Assembly: GCF_029277445.1 (NCBI RefSeq)
Contig: NZ_CP119566.1
Location: forward strand, 3,102,001-3,166,000
Length of the DNA stretch: 64,000 nt
DNA from: Pararhizobium qamdonense
GTDB taxonomy: Bacteria > Pseudomonadota > Alphaproteobacteria > Rhizobiales > Rhizobiaceae
Direction of reading: 5' to 3'
Positions 1 through 8,400 of the stretch are shown here, piece by piece (the stretch's first letter is position 1; every line of letters begins with the position of its first letter). The notes beneath the pieces were generated by a model that saw only the letters and a list, made by a program, of their open reading frames with translations, did not search any database and was not told the origin of the DNA. The translations under genes were made by a program, and so were the position numbers.

Positions 1-548
1 ATGCCGACCTGATCGTGCATCGCGCGCTGGTGGGCACTCTGGGCTTGGGCGAAGGCGGCATCACGCCGGCCGAGGAAGCCGCGCTCAACGATATCGCCGC
101 CGAGATTTCCACCTTCGAGCGCCGGGCGATGGCGGCCGAGCGCGATACGGTCGACCGGCTGATCGCCCATCACCTCAGCGGCCGGGTCAACGAGGAATTC
201 GATGGACGCATATCAGGCGTGACCAAGGCGGGACTATTTGTCACCCTTCCGGCCTATGGCGCCGACGGGTTCGTGCCTATATCTACGCTGGGACGCGATT
301 ATTTCATCTATGACGAGGCCCATCAGGCCCTTTCCGGCGAAAAAACCGGACTTGGCTATCGTCTTGGCGATCAGATCCGCGTCAAACTGGTGGAAGCCGT
401 GCCGCTTGCCGGCGCGCTCCGCTTCGAGATGATCAGCGAAGGACGCAAGATGCCGACGGCAACACGCTCCTTCCACAAGTCCGGCCGCCGGGATCGCAGC
501 GGCGCTCGCAAGATGCCGGGGACGCGACCACCGCGCGGCAAGCGATAG
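1..548 (+). CDS. rnr: Ribonuclease R, C-terminal fragment (partial at left edge)
   Basis: The reading frame is already open at base 3 (residues ADLIVHRALVG), so this is the 3' part of a longer gene cut by the window edge. The visible ~182 residues hold the end of the RNB catalytic domain (YADLIVHRAL-type motif), then an S1 RNA-binding domain (from about GRVNEEFDGRISGV to the FEMIS region) and a strongly basic tail rich in Arg and Lys. This order is typical of RNase R, a 3'-5' exoribonuclease that degrades structured RNA in the cytoplasm. A 45-bp gap separates it from the DUF983 gene, so the first genes on this strand may be cotranscribed. Identity rests on the S1 domain, the basic tail and the LIVHRAL motif; RNase II is less likely because of the basic tail. 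Confidence 0.88.
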   Translation, partial: ADLIVHRALVGTLGLGEGGITPAEEAALNDIAAEISTFERRAMAAERDTVDRLIAHHLSGRVNEEFDGRISGVTKAGLFVTLPAYGADGFVPISTLGRDYFIYDEAHQALSGEKTGLGYRLGDQIRVKLVEAVPLAGALRFEMISEGRKMPTATRSFHKSGRRDRSGARKMPGTRPPRGKR

Positions 549-593
549 AGGATGTGAGGCTCGGCCTTGCGTCCACAGATTGAGGATATGGAC

Positions 594-1055
594 ATGCAGG
601 CAACTGGCAGCACTCCGGACACCGTCCGCTTCGAGCAGACAGGCGAAAGCGAACGTCCGGTCGGACGGTCGATCAAGCGCGGTCTCCTGAACAAATGCCC
701 GGCCTGCGGCAGCGGCAAGCTGTTTGGCCGCTTCCTCAAGACCGTGCCTGCCTGCTCGGCCTGCGGCCAGCAGCTGGACCAGCACCGCGCCGATGACTTT
801 CCGCCTTATATCGTCGTCACCATCATGGGCCATATCGTTCTCGGCGGCTTCATGGCCACCGAAATGATCCTGCCTCTGTCGAACTGGGGGCACCTGGCGA
901 TCTGGGTGCCGATCACCGTGATCGGCTCGCTCGCGTTGATGCAGCCCGTCAAGGGCGCCGTCGTCGGCCTGCAATGGGCTTTGAAGATGCATGGCTTTGG
1001 CGATCATGACGACGAGCCGGCTGACGTCCTGCCGGCACCGGACCGGGCTGCGTGA
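594..1055 (+). CDS. DUF983 family membrane protein with zinc-ribbon-like cysteines
   Basis: Small integral membrane protein of unknown function (DUF983). Two cysteine pairs, CPAC and CSAC, lie near the N terminus and look like a zinc ribbon. They are followed by two hydrophobic spans (YIVVTIMGHIVLGGF and HLAIWVPITVIGSLAL). The start at the second ATG is preferred because GAGG at 582-585 sits 8 bases upstream of it; ATG 588 and TTG 567 are alternatives in the same frame. The stop overlaps the GTG start of the NUDIX gene by four bases, which suggests translational coupling. No biochemical role is known to me for this family. Confidence 0.8.
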   Translation: MQATGSTPDTVRFEQTGESERPVGRSIKRGLLNKCPACGSGKLFGRFLKTVPACSACGQQLDQHRADDFPPYIVVTIMGHIVLGGFMATEMILPLSNWGHLAIWVPITVIGSLALMQPVKGAVVGLQWALKMHGFGDHDDEPADVLPAPDRAA

Positions 1056-1762
1056 CCACCAGCGGCAACGGGTCTGCCGGCGGCACGCCGTTAGACATTG
1101 TCAAAACCCGATCGCTGCGGCCGCGTGAGGCCGCGTCGGTCATGCTTTTGGACCGCTCGCAGGATTGCGTGCGGGTTCTCGTCGGCAGGCGGCACAAGGC
1201 GCATGTCTTCATGCCCGACCTGCATGTCTTTCCCGGCGGGCGCCGCGACAGGGACGATCACCGGCTCGCCTTTGACGGCGACATGCATCCGGCGGTGCTG
1301 GAGCGTCTCAAGATGGCCTACAGGCACGCAGCCTCCGAAAGCCGCCTTCGCGCCATCGCGCTTGCGGCCCTTCGGGAATTGCATGAAGAGGCCAGTATCG
1401 CTGTCGGCAGCAAAAGCTTCGGAAACACTCTGTTACCTTTTCTTCCCGATCTCACAAACTTGCGCTATATGGCACGGGCAATTACGCCGCCGGGACATCC
1501 GCGACGGTTCGACACCCACTTCTTCGCCCTGTTCACGGACGAGGCGGGCGTCGATCCCCGCGATATCCGCGACAGCCGGGAGCTCGAAGATTTGAGATGG
1601 ATTGATGTGAACGATGTCTCGCAGGTGCGATTGCCGGACATTACCGGGATCATCCTTGCGGATTTGCGGGCAAGCCTTCAATCCGACGCATCTCTGCCTT
1701 TCGGGAGACCGGTTCCGTTCTACTACACCCGTCATGGGCGCTTTGTCCGAGACCTCCTTTAG
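1052..1762 (+). CDS. NUDIX hydrolase
   Basis: A 236-residue protein with a recognisable Nudix signature (RELHEEASI, about residues 111-119) downstream of an FPGG motif (HVFPGGRRDRDD). It would hydrolyse a nucleoside diphosphate linked to another moiety. The FPGG-to-Nudix-box layout with a long intervening stretch resembles the NUDT7/NUDT19 type that acts on acyl-CoA or similar compounds, but the substrate cannot be read from the sequence. It starts at GTG overlapping the TGA of the DUF983 gene and is followed 13 bp later by the MFS transporter gene, so the three genes are probably one operon. Confidence 0.82.
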   Translation: MTTSGNGSAGGTPLDIVKTRSLRPREAASVMLLDRSQDCVRVLVGRRHKAHVFMPDLHVFPGGRRDRDDHRLAFDGDMHPAVLERLKMAYRHAASESRLRAIALAALRELHEEASIAVGSKSFGNTLLPFLPDLTNLRYMARAITPPGHPRRFDTHFFALFTDEAGVDPRDIRDSRELEDLRWIDVNDVSQVRLPDITGIILADLRASLQSDASLPFGRPVPFYYTRHGRFVRDLL

Positions 1763-1775
1763 GGAAAATCATTGC

Positions 1776-2960
1776 ATGTCACAGCCGCCGTCCGGCACGC
1801 CTGCGCCGGTTGAGGAAATACACTGGCCATCGCTGGTCGCTGCCATTGCCGCCATCTCGGCTGTTGGTATCGCAATTGGCCTCGGCTTGCCGCTGCTCAG
1901 CATCATCATGGAAAAGCGCGGCATCTCCTCGACGATGATCGGGCTGAATTCCGCCATGGCAGGCCTGGCCTCGATGGCGGCGGCAACGGTGACGGCGAAG
2001 ATTGCGCACCGGTTCGGCGTTGCCAACACGATGCTGCTCGCCATCGTCTTTGCCGCGATCAGTGCGCTTGGCTTTTACTATATCGAAAACTTCCTCTTGT
2101 GGTTTCCGCTGCGCGTCGTCTTTCACGGCGCCATCACCGTGCTGTTCGTGCTGTCGGAGTTCTGGATCAATGCCACGGCCCCGCCCCGCCGCCGTGGGCT
2201 TGTTCTGGGCATATATGGCACGGTTCTTTCGCTCGGCTTTGCTGCCGGCCCCCTGCTCTTTTCCATTCTCGGCAGCGAGGGCATCCTGCCCTTCGCCTTC
2301 GGCGCCGGCGTCATTCTTCTGGCCGCCATCCCGATCTTTCTTGCCCGCAACGAAAGCCCGCAACTGGACGAGAAGCCGGAGCTGCATTTCATGCGCTACG
2401 TCTTCCTGGTGCCGACGGCCACAGCCGCCGTGTTCATTTTCGGCGCGGTCGAATCGGGTGGCTTGTCGCTGTTTCCGATCTACGGCACCCGCAGCGGCTT
2501 TTCCGAAGCGCAGGCAGCGCTGCTTTTGACCGTCATGGGCATCGGCAATGTCATCTTCCAGATTCCGCTGGGCATGCTGTCCGACCGGATGAAGGACAGA
2601 CGCAATCTCTTGGCGCTGATGACCGTCGTTGGCCTTGTTGGCGCGCTCTGTTTGCCGCTCCTGCAGGGCAATTGGTGGCTGATGGCGATCGTGCTCCTCT
2701 TCTGGGGCGGCAGCGTCTCCGGCCTTTATACGGTGGGCCTCAGCCATCTTGGCTCGCGCCTCACCGGCGCCGACCTTGCCGCCGCCAATGCCGCCTTCAT
2801 CTTCTCCTATGCGGTGGGAACGGTGGCAGGACCGCAAGCGATCGGCGCCGCCATGGATATTTCGGGGAATAACGGTTTTGCCTGGGCTATCGCCGGATTC
2901 TTCGGGCTTTATGTGGTACTTTCCGTGGTGAGAATCGTTTTCAACCCAAAACGGACTTGA
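1776..2960 (+). CDS. MFS transporter
   Basis: A 394-residue major facilitator superfamily protein with about twelve hydrophobic segments. A central motif resembling MFS motif A ([12 protein letters not shown]) marks the loop after the first helix of the second half. The frame is open further upstream, but the protein-like sequence begins at ATG 1776 ([11 protein letters not shown]), 13 bases after the NUDIX stop, with AGGG upstream; residues before this are a shadow of the NUDIX gene. It lies in the inner membrane and its substrate is unknown. It resembles the short YcaD-like MFS proteins common in alphaproteobacteria. Confidence 0.85.
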   Translation: MSQPPSGTPAPVEEIHWPSLVAAIAAISAVGIAIGLGLPLLSIIMEKRGISSTMIGLNSAMAGLASMAAATVTAKIAHRFGVANTMLLAIVFAAISALGFYYIENFLLWFPLRVVFHGAITVLFVLSEFWINATAPPRRRGLVLGIYGTVLSLGFAAGPLLFSILGSEGILPFAFGAGVILLAAIPIFLARNESPQLDEKPELHFMRYVFLVPTATAAVFIFGAVESGGLSLFPIYGTRSGFSEAQAALLLTVMGIGNVIFQIPLGMLSDRMKDRRNLLALMTVVGLVGALCLPLLQGNWWLMAIVLLFWGGSVSGLYTVGLSHLGSRLTGADLAAANAAFIFSYAVGTVAGPQAIGAAMDISGNNGFAWAIAGFFGLYVVLSVVRIVFNPKRT

Positions 2961-3054
2961 CTTTTCGGGCGCGATTTGTAGTTTCGCGCCAAGTTTGCCG
3001 GGACCCTTCCCTTGGAAGTCCGCGGCTTTGTTTTTTTATAAAGGCAGGACGACC

Positions 3055-3222
3055 ATGGCGAAAGCTGCAAAAATCAAGATCAAGCTGCTGTCGACGGCCG
3101 ACACAGGGACTTTCTACGTTACCTCGAAGAACAGCCGTACGAAGACGGACAAGATGTCCTTCACCAAGTACGACCCGGTCGTACGCAAGCACGTTGAATT
3201 CAAGGAAACCAAGATCAAGTAA
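3055..3222 (+). CDS. rpmG: 50S ribosomal protein L33
   Basis: A 55-residue basic protein beginning [20 protein letters not shown] and ending in [10 protein letters not shown], the full length of bacterial L33. It is the alphaproteobacterial form without zinc-binding cysteines. The start at ATG 3055 follows an AGGAC ribosome binding site; an upstream in-frame start at 2995 adds residues that do not belong to L33. A strong terminator follows at 3248-3282. L33 sits in the large ribosomal subunit near the E site. Confidence 0.97.
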   Translation: MAKAAKIKIKLLSTADTGTFYVTSKNSRTKTDKMSFTKYDPVVRKHVEFKETKIK

Positions 3223-3247
3223 GATCTGGTTGACCTGATGGAATTGG

Positions 3248-3282
3248 AAAAGGCGCCGGCTGAAAAGTCAGGCGCCTTTTTT
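3248..3282 (+). terminator. Rho-independent terminator of rpmG
   Basis: Perfect 10-bp stem AAAAGGCGCC / GGCGCCTTTT around a 13-base loop, ending in six T residues, 25 bases after the rpmG stop. Orientation fits rpmG. Confidence 0.88.
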
Positions 3283-3329
3283 CTGTTCGCCTTATGGAAA
3301 TAGAGGGTGGTTCCCTGGCCTGCGGCCTA

Positions 3330-3368
3330 AAACAAAAAACGCCGTCCCGGTGAAAGGGACGGCGTTTT
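3330..3368 (-). terminator. Rho-independent terminator, minus-strand polarity
   Basis: 13-bp perfect stem (AAAACGCCGTCCC and complement) with a 7-base loop. The minus-strand copy runs into TTTTTTGTTTT, while the plus side has only four T, and rpmG already has its own terminator upstream. This therefore most likely ends a minus-strand transcript, either the candidate RNA or pleD readthrough. Confidence 0.75.
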
Positions 3369-3513
3369 AATGGGCGTCGGCTGACCGCCGCCGCGGCACG
3401 AGGAACCGCATTGGCAACAGATCAGCCGACAAACCCCATGACCCAGGAGATGCGGCGGACCTGACATCATGGGGTAACTGATGGGAGCTGTTTCTCCCTT
3501 GAGAAGGAGAATT
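3331..3513 (-). ncRNA. Candidate structured small RNA between rpmG and pleD
   Basis: On the minus strand this stretch folds into four nested or consecutive stems: TTCTCC/GGAGAA (3492-3497 with 3506-3511); CCCCATGA/TCATGGGG (3434-3441 with 3467-3474) with an inner CAGG/CCTG; a 9-bp GTCGGCTGA/TCAGCCGAC stem (3376-3384 with 3422-3430); and a 13-bp terminator stem (3336-3348 with 3356-3368) followed by six T on this strand. A TTGAAA-N17-TTATTT promoter-like pair lies just upstream (3520-3546). No convincing protein is encoded. Two CUCCU segments could pair with Shine-Dalgarno sequences. I cannot assign it to a named RNA family; the start is approximate. Confidence 0.55.
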
Positions 3514-3938
3514 GACCGAAAATAAAAAAAAATCAATGCAATTTCAACTATGGCACAGGGAGGTGCGCGCCACGGTTGAATCAACCATTGCTTAATATAC
3601 CGTCCAGCGTCAATCCCGCTATCGGTTGATTCTCAATAAATTGTCATTTCGACGTGCGGTTACTTTTTCATAGAATGGGAAAATGGCAATGCGAAACTCT
3701 TCAATGAGATTTTCGAAATATTTAAATATCTGAATTATATGATCTATTTGAGTTAACTAGAATTAACCACTGATTTTTCGCGTATAGACAGCAAACAAAA
3801 TTGCGTAATTTTACTACTCATGCACGATCTAAAACACATGCACACGCTTACCGGTAAACATATTACACAACCGGGAACATTTTTCTTTTTTCCTGTGGAA
3901 AAACCCGCACGGAGACCTAAGCGCTGTCCTGATCTGGT
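3514..3938. other. AT-rich intergenic stretch downstream of pleD
   Basis: About 425 bases much richer in A and T than the surroundings, with no credible reading frame. It holds the promoter-like pair for the candidate RNA (3520-3546) and otherwise no repeat, transposon end or tRNA that I can support. Confidence 0.6.
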
Positions 3939-5306
3939 TCAGGCGGCAGCGGCGACCACCTGGTTGCGGCCATTGTTCTTGGCTTGATACAGTGCGGTGT
4001 CGGCGCGCTTCAGCAAAGCTTCGGCGGTATCGCCGCCCGGATTAAGCGTTGCGATCCCAAGCGATGCGGTAATCGACAGAGGCATATCGGAACCCGGCAG
4101 GGCGAAACTTCTGTCTTCGACGATGGTGCGCAGGCGCTCGGCAATAGCTGCGGCCGCATCCGCCGGTGTGTCCGGCATGACGACGACGAATTCCTCGCCG
4201 CCAAACCGGCAGGCAAGGTCTGCACCGCGCACCGTGGAGCGAACGCGATGGGCGAAATCCCGCAACACCTCGTCTCCGGCATCATGGCCGTAGGTATCGT
4301 TGACGCTCTTGAAGCGATCGATATCGGTGATGCAGATCGACAGCGGCCGGCCACGGGCAAGAGCGCGGTCGATCAGGAGCTTCAGATGGTTGTCGAGATA
4401 GCGGCGATTGTGCAGGCCGGTCAGCCCGTCCGTGACCGCCAGCTCGATCGTCTGCTTGACGCTGGCGCGCAGCCGGTCATTACAGTGCTTGCGGCGGATC
4501 TGCGTCAGGCTGCGGGCCACCAGTTCGTTGGGATCGACGGGCCGCATCAGATAATCGGTGACGCCGAGATCGAGCGCGCGGACCACCATATCGTCATGCC
4601 CCTGCTCTGCGATGATCAGAAGGGGAATGTAACGCGTGCGCTCCAGCGAGCGGAGCTGCGAGCAGAGCCGCAACGGATCGTAGTCGTCAAAATTGGAATT
4701 GACGATGACCAGATCGAAACTGTTTTCGGCGGCCTCGAACAGGGCGGCCTGCGGATCCGACATCGCCGTCACGTCGGCGACCGGCTTCAGGGCGCGGATG
4801 ATGCGCTCCTGCGAGCTGCCCCGGCCATCGACAAGCAGCACGTTGCCGAACTCATCCGGACGGTCCGTCGCCGTGATGTCCTGCAGGCCGACACTATGGG
4901 CCGTTTCGGCGCGAAGGCGCAGCTCGTCGCTGACGTTTTTCAGCCGCACCAGGCTTTTGACACGCGACATCAGTTGCAGGTCGTTGACGGGCTTGGTCAG
5001 GAAATCATCAGCGCCGGCTTTCAGTCCCCTCACCCGGTCAGAGGGCTGATCGAGCGCCGTCACCATGACGACGGGAATATGCGCGGTGCGCGGGTTCGAT
5101 TTCAGCCGCTCGCAGACCTCGAACCCGTCGATGCCCGGCATCATGATATCAAGCAGGATGAGATCGACCGGCTGCTTCTCGCAGATCGCCAAAGCCTCAT
5201 AGCCATCGGCCGCCGTCAGGACGTCAAAATACTCGGCCACAAGACGCGCTTCGAGCAACTTGACGTTGGCCGGGATGTCATCGACGACAAGGATCCGTGC
5301 AGTCAT
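3939..5306 (-). CDS. pleD: PleD-type response regulator / diguanylate cyclase
   Basis: A 455-residue protein with REC-REC-GGDEF architecture. The first receiver has the acidic pocket VVDD and phospho-acceptor Asp53 (LILLDIMMPG). The second receiver has Asn where the acceptor would be (DLVIVNSNF), as expected for the adaptor receiver of PleD. The C-terminal domain carries the active-site GGEEF (about residues 369-373), preceded by an RxxD inhibitory site (RGAD), so it should make cyclic di-GMP with product inhibition. In Caulobacter, PleD is activated by DivJ/PleC phosphorylation and controls polar development. The adjacent upstream divK matches the conserved divK-pleD pair. Confidence 0.95.
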   Translation of the reverse strand: MTARILVVDDIPANVKLLEARLVAEYFDVLTAADGYEALAICEKQPVDLILLDIMMPGIDGFEVCERLKSNPRTAHIPVVMVTALDQPSDRVRGLKAGADDFLTKPVNDLQLMSRVKSLVRLKNVSDELRLRAETAHSVGLQDITATDRPDEFGNVLLVDGRGSSQERIIRALKPVADVTAMSDPQAALFEAAENSFDLVIVNSNFDDYDPLRLCSQLRSLERTRYIPLLIIAEQGHDDMVVRALDLGVTDYLMRPVDPNELVARSLTQIRRKHCNDRLRASVKQTIELAVTDGLTGLHNRRYLDNHLKLLIDRALARGRPLSICITDIDRFKSVNDTYGHDAGDEVLRDFAHRVRSTVRGADLACRFGGEEFVVVMPDTPADAAAAIAERLRTIVEDRSFALPGSDMPLSITASLGIATLNPGGDTAEALLKRADTALYQAKNNGRNQVVAAAA

Positions 5307-5415
5307 GCAATCTTTCCTGCCAATAGGCGCCTGAAACGGACAGCCGGTTCAACTGTCATGGCCGTTTCCCGCGCAAGAATATCGTTAAGGGGCAGCGCAA
5401 GCCCCTGGCGCTGCA

Positions 5416-5787
5416 TCATGCATCGCCCAAATACGTCTTGATCGTCTCAATAAATTTCGGCACCGAGATGGGCTTTGAGACATAGGCTTCGCAGCCGCCC
5501 TGCCGGATGCGCTCCTCGTCGCCCTTCATCGCGAACGCCGTAACGGCGATCACCGGGATGACATGCAATTCGTCGTCTTCCTTCAGCCACTTGGTCACTT
5601 CAAGCCCCGAAACCTCCGGAAGCTGAATGTCCATCAGGATCAGGTCCGGCTTGTGTTTGCGTGCAAGATCAAGGGCTTCCATACCGTTCCGGGTCTGGAT
5701 CGTCGTGTATCCGGATGCCTCGATCAGGTCACGAAAGAGCTTCATGTTCAGCTCATTGTCTTCAACAATCATAACCTGTTTGGGCAT
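5416..5787 (-). CDS. divK: Single-domain response regulator DivK
   Basis: A 123-residue stand-alone receiver domain beginning [15 protein letters not shown], with phospho-acceptor Asp53 ([13 protein letters not shown]), the conserved Thr/Ser (AVTAFAM) and Lys (SKPIS). The length matches DivK exactly; the frame is open upstream but those residues are not receiver-like. DivK is phosphorylated by DivJ and PleC and acts through DivL-CckA to control CtrA in the alphaproteobacterial cell cycle. It lies 109 bp upstream of pleD on the same strand, an arrangement conserved in this group. Confidence 0.96.
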   Translation of the reverse strand: MPKQVMIVEDNELNMKLFRDLIEASGYTTIQTRNGMEALDLARKHKPDLILMDIQLPEVSGLEVTKWLKEDDELHVIPVIAVTAFAMKGDEERIRQGGCEAYVSKPISVPKFIETIKTYLGDA

Positions 5788-5951
5788 TTCGATCCCTTGA
5801 TTTACGGTTCCGGCTTGCATGGCCGCCGCATCGCTATAAGTTGCGGCGCGGTTGGGCTGACTGACCCGGAAGCTTGAAGCTAAAGCGATTTGGTTGAAAA
5901 ACCGGTAATATTCCGCAGAAAATTGCCCGGATGCGATAAGGACGAGAGAAC

Positions 5952-6224
5952 GTGACCCCAGCCGAAGAAACAGCGATTGCCATCCTTGGCTGGCTTGCCA
6001 ACGAGCCGGAACTGCTTGGCCGTTTCCTGGCCTTGACGGGTACCGATCCATCGTCGCTGCGCCAGTCTGCCGCCGATCCCGGCTTCCTTGCCGGTGTCGT
6101 CGATTTCCTGATGGGCCACGAGCCGACCCTCATGGCTTTTTGCGAAGCGACCGGCACGCCGCCCGAAGATGTCGTGCGTGCGCATTTCACCTTGTCCGGC
6201 CCGGACAATCCGGGAGATTTCTGA
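5952..6224 (+). CDS. DUF3572 family protein
   Basis: A 90-residue acidic protein starting at GTG ([20 protein letters not shown]), matching the small DUF3572 family found in alphaproteobacteria, often beside divK. No catalytic motif or membrane span is seen. It is divergent from divK with a 164-bp shared upstream region and lies 2 bp from the next gene on the same strand, so the two are likely cotranscribed. Function unknown. Confidence 0.8.
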   Translation: MTPAEETAIAILGWLANEPELLGRFLALTGTDPSSLRQSAADPGFLAGVVDFLMGHEPTLMAFCEATGTPPEDVVRAHFTLSGPDNPGDF

Positions 6225-6226
6225 CC

Positions 6227-6868
6227 GTGACGGATATGCTCGATCTCAACCATATCCAGTTGGCGGACCGGCCGCTGATCGTCTGCGACATCGATGAGGT
6301 CGTGCTCGAATTCCTGACGCCGTTCAGCAATTTCCTGCGCTCGTGCGGCCGCGATCTCCTGCCCCGCTCCTTCCGCCTGAACGGCAATATCGTCGAGATC
6401 GACACCGGTCTTCCCGTCGAGGATGCGATGACCAGCGAGCTGCTGGAAACATTCTTCACACTGCAGGACCAGTGGCAGACGCCGGCCGATTGCGTCGTCG
6501 ATACGCTGGCCGGGCTTTCCAAGGACGCGGATATCATCTTCCTGACGGCGATGCCGCCGCGCCACAGCGCAACGCGCCGCGCGCTGCTCGACCGTCATGG
6601 CCTGCACTATCCTCTGCTTGCCAGCGAAGACGCGAAGGGGCCGATCATCAAGCGCCTGCACGATGCCCGCGATGTGCCGCTGGTCTTCATCGACGATATC
6701 CTGCGCAACCTCAAATCCGTGCAGACCCATGCGCCGGATTGCCTGCTGATCAACCTGATGGCCAATGCCGAATTTCGGGCAATGGCGCCCGATCCGGGCG
6801 ACGGCATCACCAAGGCCGACAGCTGGACAGACGTAGCCGCGATCATCCGGACGCATCTTTTGCAGTGA
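6227..6868 (+). CDS. HAD-like hydrolase family protein
   Basis: A 213-residue protein with HAD-type motifs: CDIDEVV near the N terminus (Asp21 and Asp23 in the DxD nucleophile position), FLTAMPPRH (motif II-like Thr) and PLVFIDD (motif IV Asp pair). It probably cleaves a phosphate ester, substrate unknown. GTG 6227 is chosen because it follows the DUF3572 stop with GGGAG upstream; ATG 6236 is an alternative. The gene is coupled to the DUF3572 gene. Confidence 0.7.
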   Translation: MTDMLDLNHIQLADRPLIVCDIDEVVLEFLTPFSNFLRSCGRDLLPRSFRLNGNIVEIDTGLPVEDAMTSELLETFFTLQDQWQTPADCVVDTLAGLSKDADIIFLTAMPPRHSATRRALLDRHGLHYPLLASEDAKGPIIKRLHDARDVPLVFIDDILRNLKSVQTHAPDCLLINLMANAEFRAMAPDPGDGITKADSWTDVAAIIRTHLLQ

Positions 6869-7007
6869 ACGCCTGGCCGCGGCCAGATGCTGAGCGCAAA
6901 GCTGGTCACGTTCCGCCTCTCCCACCACGCGCACCTTTCCTGGGAAGGTCATCAAGATTGCCTTTCCATGCCTTGAGACTCGTCAGCTTAGGGCGTATCG
7001 TGAAAAT

Positions 7008-7022
7008 GTTCAACTTTTGTTC
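7008..7022 (+). promoter_or_regulatory. LexA operator upstream of dinB
   Basis: Exact GTTC-N7-GTTC direct repeat (GTTC at 7008-7011 and 7019-7022), the LexA box of alphaproteobacteria, ending 6 bases before the dinB ATG. Its position would block transcription or the leader of dinB until SOS induction. Confidence 0.85.
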
Positions 7023-7028
7023 TGATCG

Positions 7029-8318
7029 ATGCAAACAGACGCGCAGCAATTTCCGGGGTTTTGCCGAGACTGCCTGACGGGCCAGCCTGCCGGCATTCGC
7101 CGGTGCCGGGCCTGTGGTAGTCCGCGCGTGCTGTTCCATGCCGAGCTCTATCAGCTGACGCTCGCCCATATCGACTGCGACGCATTCTATGCCTCGGTGG
7201 AAAAACGCGACAATCCGGAGCTTGCCGACAAGCCTGTCATTATCGGCGGCGGCAAGCGCGGCGTTGTTTCCACAGCCTGTTATATAGCCCGCATCCACGG
7301 CGTCCGCTCGGCCATGCCGATGTTCAAGGCGCTGGAGGCCTGTCCGCAAGCCGTCGTCATCAAGCCGGACATGGAGAAATATGTGCGGGTCGGGCGCCAG
7401 GTGCGCACGCTGATGCAGGAGCTGACGCCACTGGTTCAGCCGCTGTCGATCGACGAGGCCTTCCTGGAACTCAAGGGCACCGAGCGGCTGCATCATGATC
7501 CCCCTGCCCGCATACTGGCCAAATTCGCCCGCCGGGTCGAACAGGAGGTCGGGATCACCGTTTCGGTCGGGCTGTCCTATTGCAAGTTCCTCGCCAAGGT
7601 GGCGTCCGACCTGCAGAAACCGCGCGGCTTTTCCGTGATCGGTGCTGCCGAGGCTCTGGACTTTCTCAAAGACCGGCCGGTAACGCTGATCTGGGGCGTC
7701 GGTAAGGCCTTTGCAGCGACCCTCGAGCGCGACGGCATCCGCACCATCGGCCAGTTGCAGACGATGGAGGAAACGACCCTGATGAAGCGCTACGGCACGA
7801 TGGGCCAGCGGCTTTTCCGGTTGTCGCGCGGCCAGGACGAGCGCACCGTCGATATCGATGGGGAAGCCAAGAGCGTCTCTTCGGAAACCACGTTCAACGA
7901 CGATCTCTGCGACTATGACGATCTGGTCACGCATCTGCGCCGGCTGAGCGAACAGGTGGCGCACCGGCTGCGCAAGGCCGATATTGCCGGCCAGACCGTC
8001 GTTCTCAAGCTGAAAACGGCCGATTTCAAGAGCCGGACGCGCAACCGCCGTCTCGATAGCCCGACGCGCCTTGCCGACCGGATCTTCCGCACCGGCATGC
8101 AGCTTCTGGACAAGGAAACCGACGGCACGAAATTCCGCCTGATCGGGATCGGCGTTTCCGATCTCTCCAATCCGGATCGTGCCGATCCGCCGGATCTCAT
8201 CGATACGCAGGCCACGCGGCGCGCCGCCGCAGAAGCCGCCATCAACGCGTTGCGCGACAAGTTCGGCAAGGCGACGGTCGAAACCGGCTATACGTTCGGC
8301 AAGGGCCGGCGAAAATAA
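7029..8318 (+). CDS. dinB: DNA polymerase IV with N-terminal CxxC-N10-CxxC extension
   Basis: A 429-residue Y-family translesion polymerase. The catalytic acidic motifs are [13 protein letters not shown] and [12 protein letters not shown], followed by thumb, little-finger and C-terminal regions ([10 protein letters not shown] and later). Residues 12-29 form FCRDC...RRCRACG, two CxxC pairs ten residues apart that look like a zinc ribbon. This is an extension beyond the usual DinB start, which corresponds to about LTLAHIDCD. The ATG at 7029 is directly behind a LexA box, supporting this start and the extension. It makes short error-prone patches past damaged template during SOS. Confidence 0.92.
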   Translation: MQTDAQQFPGFCRDCLTGQPAGIRRCRACGSPRVLFHAELYQLTLAHIDCDAFYASVEKRDNPELADKPVIIGGGKRGVVSTACYIARIHGVRSAMPMFKALEACPQAVVIKPDMEKYVRVGRQVRTLMQELTPLVQPLSIDEAFLELKGTERLHHDPPARILAKFARRVEQEVGITVSVGLSYCKFLAKVASDLQKPRGFSVIGAAEALDFLKDRPVTLIWGVGKAFAATLERDGIRTIGQLQTMEETTLMKRYGTMGQRLFRLSRGQDERTVDIDGEAKSVSSETTFNDDLCDYDDLVTHLRRLSEQVAHRLRKADIAGQTVVLKLKTADFKSRTRNRRLDSPTRLADRIFRTGMQLLDKETDGTKFRLIGIGVSDLSNPDRADPPDLIDTQATRRAAAEAAINALRDKFGKATVETGYTFGKGRRK

Positions 8319-8400
8319 CACGCGTCCCGTGTTCCCGGCGAAACAGCAAAGTTTCCTTAAACCTCTCAAGCTAGGCTCATCTTCTGTTTCTTGCGTGCGG

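Noticed and set aside
3327..3584. 85-codon minus-strand frame over the candidate RNA
   Set aside because: It runs through the terminator stem, has no ribosome binding site and no protein-like pattern; the RNA structure explains the region better.
3753..3766. CtrA-like site TTAA-N6-TTAA near pleD
   Set aside because: The spacing is 6 rather than the 7 of the CtrA consensus, and the site lies downstream of pleD, not in its promoter, within AT-rich sequence.
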